Source of the DNA: Garcia nutans
Lineage: Eukaryota > Streptophyta > Magnoliopsida > Malpighiales > Euphorbiaceae
Direction of reading: 5' to 3'
Assembly (NCBI GenBank): GCA_947685225.1
Contig: CANTUV010000037.1
Location: forward strand, 31,267,001-31,331,000
DNA: 64,000 nt
Below the pieces are notes generated by a model, which saw nothing but the letters and a program-made list of their open reading frames with translations, searched no databases and was not told the origin of the DNA. The position numbers and the translations under genes are program-made. Positions 1 through 10,017 of the stretch are shown in pieces. How positions within the stretch are numbered: position 1 is the first letter of the stretch; each line of letters opens with the position of its first letter.

Positions 1-810
1 GTGATAAGAAAAGAATTTGGAAAAGAATGTTTATGCATATGTGTTTTGGGAGAGAAAAGAGGGTTTAGAGAGAAGTGTATATGTTGTTTATATGATACAT
101 ATATAACATATAAGTTGGTCAAATATGTGGTCAAGGGAAGAAGATATTTTTTTAGTTGAGATTTGTGAAATGACTTAAAAGGACAAGTGATTGTAAGGAA
201 ATCAAAACATGTGGTTAAAGGGTGTTTTGGTAATTGCTTGAATTGAAATACTTGGTGGAGATTTAAAGATGAGTTGACTTTGGGCTTCTTGATTGTTCTT
301 TGTGTTTTCTTCTTCTTTTTCCTTCATCTTGGCCAGCTCTTCCATAGACAAAGGAAAGCAAAAGACAAAGTGAAGATCTTGAGGTGTTTAACTCAAATTG
401 AAGGAAGATTGAAGTGATCTAGTGGATGATACAAGAAGTCTTATATCTTTGGTAAGTTCTCTTGTGATCTTTGTGCTTATTTGAAATGATATTTGAGTTT
501 GATAGATTTTTAAGAGTGTGCTGGTTGATTTTGAGATGTGAGAAGTGTTTGAGTGATTTGATGATGGATTTTGAGTATGGATTGAAGAAAAGAGTAAGTG
601 GTTGGAAGAGATGATGTTGTATATGTGGTGAGGGTTTTGAGATGATTTTGTGTTTTGTGTTTGATGTGTGTTTTGGCTTGTTTTGGTGTGTTGCAAGTTT
701 GAGATGAGTTTTGAGTATGTTTGGTTAACATTGTTTGAAGAGGATGTTAATGAATAGAAGTATGTTGTTGAGTGTTTGGTTGTTTTGACCGGAGTCTTGA
801 TTTGTGGTCG

Positions 811-1037
811 GACACGCCCATGAGCACGTCCAGGGTTTTTAGGCGTGTCAATTGTGTTGGAGGCAGTAGGTTTGACACGACCAGTAACACGCCCGTGTTA
901 TTGAGCATGTCATAGCTACTGTAAGATTTGAGAATTTACATGCCCAGGAACACGCCCATGTTGTTGAACGTGTAAATGCTTCTGTGTTGTGGAGTTAGGG
1001 CACGGTCATGAACACGCCCGTGTGGGTGATCGTGTCA
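811..1037 (+). repeat. GC-rich nested palindrome island in A LTR
   Basis: Four units of about 38 bp sit here. Each is bounded by GACACG (or TACATG, GCACGG) and a matching CGTGTC (or CGTGTA), and each contains a second inner palindrome of the ACACGCCCGTGT type. The island is GC-rich inside an AT-rich LTR. The same island occurs in the A1 5' LTR and in the solo LTR at 30527-33021. It lies between the two conserved splice donors. Confidence 0.8.
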
Positions 1038-1540
1038 GGGTTAGGGTTTGCCCTAATTAATTCCTAATTGGATTATCTCTTGTGTATCCCTAAGCAAGTA
1101 TATGCTATTACTTTTTATTTAGGTCTTGAAGATAGTGATTGATCATTGATTTAAGAGGTAGAAGGATCTTGAACAAGGAATTGTTAAGAGTGGTGTGATT
1201 TGCTTTTGAGGTAAGTACAAAACCTATATGATTGTATGTAAGTACAAATGTGACATTACTACATTGTTAATTTATATGAGTAATGTGTGTTGTTATGTTT
1301 ATATCAATGATGATATATATATATGAATAATGTGAATGACATGATGATGCAAATGATGGTGTGTATTAAAGATTGAAATGCTATGATGTGAATTGAGATG
1401 AAATGGAATATAAAGCCATTGTGATTGGCTATTTTAATTCATTTGAGAATGAAATTGATAACAAATTAATGAATGAGTTGTGTGGCTAATGTGTTATTCC
1501 ATTTTCAGAGTTTGTTGTTGGTGGCATGCCTAAAGATAGT

Positions 1541-1775
1541 AACAATCTCTTGAAGTTATGTTGGGCTTGATCCTTGAAGCCAAGTTGGGTTGAAGTTTAA
1601 CATGTTTTACTCCCCTTGAAGCTTGGTTGGGTCTAGTCCTTGAAGCCTAATTGAGATGTTACAACCCTTGAAGCTAGGTTGGGTTTGGTTCTTGAAGCCA
1701 AGTTGGGTTGAGACTTAGCATGCTTTGTTCCCCTTGAAGCTTGGTTGAACCTAATCCTTGAAGCCTAGTTGGGTA
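1541..1775 (+). repeat. Tandem sub-repeats within A LTR
   Basis: Alternating segments around CCTTGAAGC(C/T) followed by TTGGGT recur about every 35-65 bp. They lie between the inverted-repeat arms at 1487-1512 and 1813-1838. Other A subfamilies have unrelated tandem units at this same place. Confidence 0.7.
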
Positions 1776-2062
1776 TATGTGATAATGATAAATGTGATAA
1801 AACCAAAGCATTAACTCTGAAAATTGAATGGCATATTAGTGTGTTTTGGGCCCATGCTTGTCTTTGTTTATATGTGATTCATTGATGGCAAAATAATTCA
1901 ATAATGAAATTCATGAAAGGACTTTGAGATGTGATATGCTTATATGATTATGATTTGTGAAAGGCAAAGATTTGATGTTAGCTTTTCACTTATGATGTTG
2001 ATATTAATGGAATGTGTGACATTGCATAGCATACAAGCATAATGTTAGCATGTTTTGTACTA

Positions 2063-2099
2063 CTAAGCCCTTGGCTTAGCGCGATAGTGTTGATCGCGC
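2063..2099 (+). other. Conserved twin hairpin of A LTR
   Basis: CTAAGCC and GGCTTAG enclose a 3-base loop, followed at once by GCGCGAT, a 7-base loop and ATCGCGC. The same pair is present at 8444-8480, 24521-24558 (one stem base lost), 32600-32637, 36746-36782, 44152-44188 and 59125-59162. Confidence 0.75.
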
Positions 2100-2537
2100 A
2101 GGTGATAGAGTTGATAGAGTTGAACCTGAGAGCTCATCGAGGCCGAGTGAGAGTAGACATTGAAGAGATGATTTTGGGACATAAAGATCAGAGAAGATTT
2201 GCCAATCATGTATAACTCTTTTAATATTTTGTAAAGTATTGTTTATAATGTGAATATATGTACATTTGTAAATATAAATATTTAAATGTTTTCCTATATG
2301 TAATAGTTCTAAATTCCGCTGCGTATTAAGTATATGTATATATGTATATATATATATCTATTTTGTTTTATATTACAGGTTAATCACTTTTTTTTCTATT
2401 ATGTATAATGAGAAAGATTATAGTATCATTGGAAATGTTTTGAATGTTAAGAAAATTCGTAGCATTCCTATATTCGATGCATGTATACTACATTGTGGTG
2501 TATGTAGTGTGTATGTATTGGATGTGGGGGTGTTACA

Positions 2538-3155
2538 TCTCACATCTCAAAATCAACCAACACACTCTTAAAAATCTATCAAACTCAAATATCATTTCAA
2601 ATAAGCACAAAGATCACAAGAGAACTTACCAAAGTTATAAGACTTCTTGTATCATCCACTAGATCACTTCAATCTTCCTTCAATTTGAGTTAAACAGCTC
2701 AAGATCTTCACTTTGTCTTTTGCTTTCCTTTGTCTATGGAAGAGCCGGCCAAGATGAAGGAGAAAGAAGAAGAAAACACAAAGAACAATCAAGAAGCCCA
2801 AAGTCAACTCATCTTTAAATCTCCACCAAGTATTTCAATTCAAGCAATTACCAAAACACCCTTTCACCACATGTTTTGATTTCCTTACAATCACTTGTCC
2901 TTTTAAGTCATTTCACAAATCTCAACTAAAATATCATCTTCCCTTGACCACATATTTGACCAACTTATATGTTATATATATATATATATATATAAACAAC
3001 ATATACACTTCTCTCTAAACCCTCTTTTCTTTCCCAAAACACATATACATAAATATTCTTTTCCAAATTCTTTTCTTATCACATACATTTACATTCAATC
3101 CAATATACAACAACAACATAATCAAAACTTTTAGGGCATGCATTGGGATATTACA
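2538..3155 (-). repeat. A1 3' LTR, first 618 bp only
   Basis: Matches 10284-10893 of the A1 5' LTR. On the minus strand it begins TGTAATATCCC at 3155 and stops at 2538, where the plus-oriented LTR begins. It keeps the first donor (GGTAAGTT, plus-strand CTTACC at 2625-2630). If the neighbour is a simple insertion, a TCTCA target duplication should lie to the left outside the window. Confidence 0.8.
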
Positions 3156-3175
3156 ATTCTCCCCCTCTAAAAAGA
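3156..3175 (-). other. Polypurine tract of A1
   Basis: On the minus strand, an AGAGGGGGAGAAT-type tract lies directly before the TGTAATATCC start of the 3' LTR, as expected for the plus-strand primer of reverse transcription. The identical tract is found in A3. Confidence 0.8.
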
Positions 3176-3201
3176 AATTTCGCCCTCGAAATTACCTGAT
3201 A

Positions 3202-4383
3202 TCAAGTCCGAAACAATTGAGGATATTGCTCTTGCATTGTTTGCTCACTTTCCCAAGTTGCTTCTTCTTTTGCATGATTCTTCCACAAAATCTTCACAAG
3301 TGGCACTTTCTTATTTCTCAATTCCTTCACTTCACATGCCAAGACAGCAATTGGTTCCTCTTCAAATGTCAGATCAGGACTTACTTCGATAGATTCAATT
3401 GGCAACACATGTGATGGATCTGATCTGTACCTCCTCAACATAGAAACATGAAATACATTATGGATACGGTCCAACTCAGGTGGTAAAGCAAGTCGATAAG
3501 CAACTGGCCCAGCTCTTTCCAAAACTTCATACGGTCCAATGAAACGAGGACTCAGCTTTCCTTTTCGACCAAACCTTAAAATATTTTTCCAAGGAGACAC
3601 TTTCAAAAATACTTTATCTCCCACATTAAACTCTATGTCTCTCCTTTTCAAATCTGAATAAGACTTCTGTCGGTCTGAAGCTGTTTTCAACCTATCTCGA
3701 ATCATTTTCACTTTCTCTTCAGTTTCTTTAACCAAATCAGGACCAATTAACTTATTTTCACCAAGTTCATTCCAACATAGAGGTGTCCTACACCGTCTAC
3801 CATACAATGCCTCAAATGGTGCCATACCAATGCTAGATTGATGACTGTTATTGTATGCAAATTCCACAAGTGGTAAGAATCTATCCCAACCTCCAGAGAA
3901 ATCAATGACACAACTTCTCAACATGTCCTCGATAATTTGTATCACTCTCTCTGACTGTCCATCTGTCTGTGGATGAAAAGCAGTGCTGAAATGCAGTCGA
4001 GAACCCAAAGCACCATGTAAACTCTTCCAAAACCTGGAAGTAAATCGGGGATCTCGATCAGACACTATAGAAATTGGGATACCATGCAACTTCACAATCT
4101 CATGAATATACAACTCAGCTAACCTCTCCAAAGAGTAATCCATCCGAACCGGAAGAAAATGAGCTGTCTTAGTCAACCTATCAACAATCACCCATATAGC
4201 ATCGTTCTTCTTTTGTGTCAATGGTAAACCAGATACAAAATCCATTGTCACTCTTTCCCACTTCCATTCAGGCACTGACAAAGGTTGAAGCAACCCAGTT
4301 GGAACTTGATGTTCAGCTTTCACCTTCTGACATGTGAGACATTTCGATACAAACTCAGCAATGTCTCTTTTCAAACCAAACCA
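3202..4383 (-). pseudogene. A1 pol: integrase and chromodomain part
   Basis: Downstream third of the A1 polyprotein. It opens inside the integrase zinc-binding region (KCLTCQ), continues through the catalytic core (VTMDFVSGLP, VSDRDPRF, and the E of SERV, giving a D,D-35-E pattern), then a GPY/F-type module (FIGPYEVLERAGPVAY) and a chromodomain-like tail (LVKILWKNH...EEATWE) ending at 3202. Integrase inserts the cDNA into host DNA; the chromodomain of this lineage is thought to direct integration to heterochromatin. It is separated from the preceding part by a TAG that replaces a tryptophan codon at about 4384-4386 (A3 has WW at this place). Otherwise the frame is open for about 390 codons. 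Confidence 0.85.
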
Positions 4384-5363
4384 CTAGTAAAACTGCCTCA
4401 AATTATGATACATCTTTGTATTGCCCGGATGCATAGCAAATACTGATTGATGAGCTTCTTCTAAAATGATCCTTCTCAAATTAACATCATCGGGTACACA
4501 CAATCTGTTCTTGAACCACAAACTCCCATCATCTTTCACAATAAAATCTCTACTCTTCCCATTCCGACAATCTGAAATAATCTTTTGAATCTTCTCATCC
4601 ACCAATTGAGCTTCTTTAATCTGCTCCAACAATACTGGTTTTAAATGCAACTGTGCCAACAATGCACCATCATCACAAGATACAAAACTGGCATGCAAAG
4701 CTCTCAACTCAACAAGCAATGAGAGCGAATAAACTGTCAAACCTGCTAAAGACTTCCGACTCAAGGCATCAGCAACAACATTTGCTTTACCTGGATGATA
4801 ATCAATCAAACAGTCGTAGTCTTTAATCAATTCCAACCATCTTCTCTGTCGAAGATTGAGTTCTCTCTGAACCCCCAAATATTTCAAACTTTTGTGATCA
4901 GTATAGATGAAACATTTCTCCCCAAACAAATAGTGTCGCCAAATCTTCAATGCAAACACAATGGCTGCTAATTCCAAATCATGGGTCGGATAGTTAAGCT
5001 CATGCGGTTTCAACTGTCGAGAAGCATAAGCTATCACCTTACCTTCTTGCATTAGAACACAACCCAAACCACTATGTGAAGCATCACTATAAATCACATA
5101 TGGTTTATCTTCCACAGGTAAAGTCAAAACAGGCACTTGAGTCAACATCTCTCTTAATTGATCGAAGCTAGCCTGACACTGATCTGTCCACACAAATCTA
5201 ACTCCCTTTCTAAGCAATCTGGTAAGTGGAGTAGCTATCAAAGAAAATCCTTTCACAAACCGTCGGTAATAGCCTGCCAAACCAAGAAAACTTCTTACTT
5301 CAGTTACAGATTTTGGTGGACTCCAATTCAAAATAGCTTCAACTTTACTCGGATCAACTCTAA
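4384..5363 (-). pseudogene. A1 pol: RT connection, RNase H and integrase N-terminus
   Basis: Continues the polyprotein in a shifted frame. It has the RT thumb/connection (LGLAGYYRRFVKGFS), RNase H with the first catalytic Asp in VIYSDASHSGLG, Glu in HDLELAA, Asp in YTDHKSL and a last Asp in VVADALSRK, and the start of the integrase zinc region (AHQS...MHPGNTKMYH). Compared with A3, A1 has lost about 11 bases around 5364-5375, removing part of a short VSADG stretch and shifting the frame. The piece ends at a TAG in place of Trp. The nearly undamaged length between lesions suggests a fairly young insertion. Confidence 0.85.
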
Positions 5364-6766
5364 TACCTTATGTGACCGAGAAAAGTTACTTGGTCAAGCC
5401 AAAACTCACACTTCGACAGTTTAGCAAACAATTGCTTCTCTCTCAAGATTTGCAGCACAATCCGCAGATGCTTATCATTTTCCTCTTCATTACGCGAATA
5501 CACCAGAATATCATCGATAAACACTACCACAAACTGATCCAGATAGGGCCTAAACACCCTATTCATCAAGTCCATAAAAACTGCAGGTGCATTTGTCAAA
5601 CCAAAAGGCATAACTAGAAACTCATAATACCCATACCTGGTTCGAAAGGCTGTCTTAGGAACATCTTCATCTCTGACCCTCAACTGATGGTACCCTGATC
5701 TCAAATCGATCTTAGAAAACACTGCTGCACCCTTCAATTGATCAAAGAGATCATCAATTCTAGGCAATGGATATTTATTTTTGATTGTCACCTTGTTCAA
5801 TTGCCTATAATCGATACATAATCTCATAGTACCATCTTTCTTCTTCACAAATAACACAGGAGCTCCCCAAGGAGAAACACTGGGGCGAATAAATCCTTTA
5901 TCCAACAACTCTTGTAATTGCACTTTCAACTCCCTCAATTCTGCTGGTGCCATTCTATAAGGAGTAATAGAAATAGGAGTGGTATCAAGAAATAGTTCAA
6001 TACCAAACTCCACCTCCCTCTCAGGAGGTAACCCTGGCAACTCTTCTGGAAAAACGTCTGGGAATTCTGCAACTGTGGCAATGCTATCAATTTGAGGACT
6101 CCTTACTCTAGTATCCACCACATGAGCAAGATAAGCATCACACCCCTTTCTAATCAATCTCCTAGCTGCAACCGCTGAAACAAACAAGGATGCTAGCTGT
6201 TCCTGCTCATTAAATATTAACACCTCTCTACCATCACTGGTTCTCAAGATAACAACTTTCTTTTTGCAATCAACCACAGCTCCATGTCTAGATAACCAAT
6301 CCATTCCTAGAATCACATCATATTCCTTAAAAGGCATCTCAATCAAATCTCCAAGGAACTCCTCACCTTGAACCACTACTGCACTATCTCGGTGCACCTT
6401 ACTAACAATCACACTATGCCCTAACGGATTTGTCACCAATACATCAAATCCTAGGGATTCAGCATGCACATCAGACACAGGCAAAACAGATGCACTAATA
6501 TATGAATGCGTGGAACCCGGATCAATAAAAGCAAGTACTGAAGTATTAAATAAAGAAAAAGTACCAGCTATGACTGCCGAAGCATCTGGTTGCTTCTGCA
6601 TCACATAAATCCTCTGAGAAGATCCAGCCTCCTCTGGTCTACTCTCCCTGGATGTAGAACCTCCTCTAGAACTGAACCCAGATCTGCCTCCTCTGCCGAA
6701 CCCTCTGCCTCCTCGACCTCCCCTCACACTAGGTCGAGAAGCTGCAGTATCCACTGACATCCGCTC
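5360..6766 (-). pseudogene. A1 pol: protease and reverse transcriptase part
   Basis: Begins just after the nonsense codon that ends gag and stays in the gag frame. An RG-rich linker leads to the aspartic protease (active site in AFIDPGSTHSYIS; the D-P-G variant is shared with A3), then the RT: YRMAPAEL, LDKGFIRPSVSPWGAPVLFVKKKDG, KIDLRSGYHQL with the first catalytic Asp, MPFGLTNAP, and VVFIDDILVYS, the FIDD form of the YxDD box. The frame ends in a frameshift at about 5364 directly after FLGHI. It would cleave the polyprotein and copy the RNA to DNA if intact. Confidence 0.87.
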
Positions 6767-7843
6767 CTAACTCTCGGGACAATCTCTCATAAAATGATAA
6801 GGAGATCCACATCTGAAACATACCCCTGCTACACCAGTCTTCCAACAAGTACCACCATGTGGCCTACCACAATGAATGCATATGGGTAAGGTAGATCTCT
6901 GAGTCACTGGGGTCAGAGCACTTGCCATTGAAACTGTAGGTCCAGATCTCCGCCTCTGAAACTGTACTGACCTACCAGCTGGCCTCTGACTCCTACTAAC
7001 CCGAGGAACAAAACTTCCTTTACCTCTTTTCATAGACGAAGACCCTGCCTCAAACTGGGGCCTTCTAACCCTGATCTCTTCCTCTGAAGCAGCTGCAATA
7101 GCCTGGGCTCTCTCCACACTCCTAGCTACTGCCACAAGCTGGGAAAAATCATGATATCTAGATCCAGCCACATGACACATGACAGAGGGCCTCAATCCCT
7201 CCTCAAATCTCCTGCATCTATCTATCTCATCAGATATGATACCCCCAGCATACTGACTCAACCGAATAAATTCAACCTCATATTCAGTTACTGACCGGTT
7301 GTCTTGCTTTAAACTCAAAAACTCCATCTTCTTCATGTCCTTATACTCCCTCGAAGTATACTTCAATTCAAACTCTCTCAGAAAATCAGCATAGGACAAT
7401 GTTGGTGGATCATCCATAGAATGGGGCACTGTCTTCCACCAATTATATGCATCCTTCTGCAACAATGATCTTGCATAATCAAACTTTTCCTCTGGAGTGG
7501 CTTGCAACTGAACAAATATTCTCTGTACTTTGTCTAGCCACTGCTCTGCTACAGCTGGATCAATGGTACCTATAAAATCTTCAGCTCCATACTTCCTTAG
7601 CTTATCATACTGTCTCACTGATACCAAAGGCTGTGGGGGTGGTGGCGGTGGTTGCACTGGTGCTTGTCTCAAAGCCTCTATCACATGCCTAAGCCAAACT
7701 GGTGGAACCTCCTCACCAGCTGGTCTCCCCGATACAGAAGCAGGTATCTCTCCAGCACTATCAACTCTAGCTCCCTCTCTAATCTCATCAGGAGCTATAC
7801 TCTCAGCACTACCCTCGACTGACTGACGTGAGTGAGAATCCAT
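6767..7843 (-). pseudogene. A1 gag (capsid and CCHC nucleocapsid), ended by nonsense codon
   Basis: The ATG at 7843 is chosen over the GTG one codon upstream because it aligns with the A3 start. The product (about 358 residues) has an acidic and proline-rich N-terminus (a run of prolines near residue 65), a retrotransposon gag core (WLDKVQRIFVQL, YDWW-like YNWWKTVP, FELKYTSREYKD, EFLSLKQ), a basic linker and a CCHC knuckle (CFRCGSPYHFMRDC) at the end. Gag forms the virus-like particle in the cytoplasm. The frame stops at TAG 6767-6769 where A3 has CAG, a C-to-T change of the kind seen after cytosine methylation. A TTTGCAG splice-acceptor-like site lies 12 bases upstream of the ATG. Confidence 0.85.
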
Positions 7844-7993
7844 CACAATCTATATCTGCAAACACAGCAGAATACCTCTTATTAAAGATCAGAGACTGCC
7901 AATGCCAAACATGTATGTTATTCAAAAATCCATGTTTTAAAATCAAAACACTCTTTTTCTTACACTTGACCTAGGTTGAGAATCTCAAACCTA

Positions 7994-8006
7994 GGCTCTG
8001 ATACCA
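7994..8006 (-). other. Primer binding site of A1 (initiator Met tRNA)
   Basis: The minus strand reads TGGTATCAGAGCC a few bases after the 5' LTR end (TTACA ATTGTTT). This is complementary to the 3' end of plant initiator methionine tRNA, the usual primer for chromoviruses. Confidence 0.9.
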
Positions 8007-8443
8007 AAACAATTGTAACACCCCCACATCCAATACATGCACACTACATACACCACAATGTAGTATACATGCATCGAATATAGGAATGCTACGGATTTTC
8101 TTAACATTCAAAACATTTCCAATGATACTATAATCTTTCTCATTATACATAATAGAAAAATAAGTGATTAACCTGTAATATAAAACAAAATAGATATATA
8201 TATACATATACTTAATACGCAGCGGAAATTATAAAATATTTACACATATGAAGACACTTAAATCCATATTTACAATTATACATATATTTACGTTATAAAC
8301 AATACTTTACAAAATATATAAAAAAAATTATACATGATTGGCAGTTCTGCTCTGATCTTTAAGTTCCAAAATCAACTCTTCAATGTCTACTCTCACTCGG
8401 CCTCGAAGAGCTCTCGGGTTCAACTCTATCAACTCTATCACCT

Positions 8444-8480
8444 GCGCGATCAACACTATCGCGCTAAGCCAAGGGCTTAG
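8444..8480 (-). other. Twin hairpin of A1 5' LTR
   Basis: GCGCGAT at 8444-8450 pairs with ATCGCGC at 8458-8464, and CTAAGCC at 8464-8470 pairs with GGCTTAG at 8474-8480. Both stems are perfect. Confidence 0.75.
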
Positions 8481-9337
8481 TAGTACAAAACATGCTAACA
8501 TTATGCTTGTATGCTATGCAATGTCACACATTCCATTAATATCAACATCATGAGTGAAGAGCTAACACCAAACCTTTGCCTTTCACAAATCATAATCATA
8601 TAAGCATATCACATCTCAAAGTCCTTTCATGAATTTCATTATTCAATTATTTTACCATCAATGAATCACATATAAACAAAGACAAGCATGGGCCCAAAAC
8701 ACACTAATATGCCATTCAATTTTCAGAGTTAATGCTTTGGTTTTATCACATTTATCATTATCACATATACCCAACTAGGCTTCAAGGATTAGGTTCGACC
8801 AAGCTTCAAGGGGAACAAAGCATGCTAAGTCTCAACCCAACTTGGCTTCAAGAACCAAACCCAACCTAGCTTCAAGGGTTGTAACATCTCAATTAGGCTT
8901 CAAGGACTAGACCCAACCAAGCTTCAAGGGGAGTAAAGCATGTTAAACTTCAACCCAACTTGGCTTCAAGGATCAAGCCCAACCTAACTTCAAGAGATTG
9001 TTACTATCTTTAGGCGTGCCACCAACAACAAACTCTGAAAATGGAATAACACATTAGCCACACAACTCATTTATTAATTTGTTATCAATTTCATTCTCAA
9101 ATGAATCAACATAGCCAATCACAATGTCTCTACATTTTATTTGAATTATCATAGCCAATCACAATGGCTTTATATTCCATTTCATCTCAATTCACATCAT
9201 AGCATTTCAATCTTTCATATACACAATCATTTGCATCATCATGTCATTCCCATTATTCATATATATATATCATCATTGATATAAACATAACAACACACAT
9301 TGCTCATATAAATTAACAATGTAGTAATGCCACATTT

Positions 9338-9610
9338 GTACTTACATACAATCATATAGGTTTTGTACTTACATACAATCATATAGGTTTTGTACTTACA
9401 TACAATCATATAGGTTATGTACTTACATACAATCATATAGGTTATGTACTTACATACAATCATATAGGTTTTGTACTTACATACAATCATATAGGTTTTT
9501 TACTTACATACAATCATATAGGTTATGTACTTACATACAATCATATAGGTTTTGTACTTACATACAATCATATAGGTTTTGTACTTACATACAATCATAT
9601 AGGTTTTGTA
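9338..9610 (-). repeat. 27-bp tandem array, 10 copies, each with a splice-donor consensus
   Basis: Ten head-to-tail copies of a 27-bp unit. On the minus (sense) strand almost every unit contains ATGTAAGTAC, a near-perfect plant 5' splice donor. The plus-oriented sister LTR has only about two such units (1211-1245). The unit is a multiple of three without stops, which produces a spurious repetitive reading frame; I see no sign that it is translated. Confidence 0.85.
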
Positions 9611-9789
9611 CTTACCTCAAAAGCAAATCACACCACTCTTAACACTTCCTTGTTCAAGATCCTTCTACCTCTTAAATCAATGATCAATCACTATATTCAA
9701 GACCTAAATCAAAAGTAATAGCATATACTTGCTTAGGGATACACAAGAGATAATCCAATTAGGAATTAATTAGGGCAAACCCTAACCCT

Positions 9790-10017
9790 GACACGCTCAC
9801 CAACACGGGCGTGTTCATGGGCGTGTAATACCTACTGCCTCTCAACCATAACAACACGTCCAACATCATGAACGTGCTCCTGGCCGTGTCAATTCTCCAA
9901 ACTCACAGTAGCTATGACACGCTTAATAACACGGGCGTGTTACTGGTCGTGTCAAACCTACTGCCTCTAACACAATTGACACGCCTAAAAACCCTGGACG
10001 TGCTCATGGGCGTGTCC
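9790..10017 (-). repeat. GC-rich nested palindrome island of A1 5' LTR
   Basis: Four units bounded by GACACG and CGTGTC or close variants, with inner palindromes such as AACACGGGCGTGTT. It matches the island at 811-1037 in the opposite orientation. Confidence 0.8.

Larger units (their letters stand above)
1..2537 (+). repeat. Family A LTR, plus orientation, 5' edge cut by window
   Basis: Long terminal repeat of a Tekay/Del-like Ty3/gypsy element read in its sense direction. It is the reverse complement, at high similarity, of the LTR at 8014-10893; roughly the first 80 bases lie outside the window. It ends in GGGGGTGTTACA at 2537. In order it shows AT-rich putative promoter sequence near 80-115, a GGTAAGTT donor at 451, a palindrome island at 811-1037, a GAGGTAAGTAC donor near 1208, tandem sub-repeats at about 1541-1775 and a twin hairpin at 2063-2099. 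It abuts an oppositely oriented LTR piece at 2538, so it is probably the 3' LTR of a plus-strand element lying mostly to the left and inserted into the 3' LTR of A1. Confidence 0.85.

Noticed and set aside
388..731. Open frames rich in Thr, Ser, Asn and Gln on the strand opposite the LTR, repeated at 10131-10439
   Set aside because: They lie antisense inside the LTR leader, are duplicated only because the LTR is, and show no protein family motif. Low-complexity composition explains the lack of stops.
9257..9490. Repetitive peptide frame MIVCKYKTY in tandem
   Set aside because: A by-product of the 27-bp unit being a multiple of three. It is non-coding LTR sequence; the splice-donor content is the better explanation.
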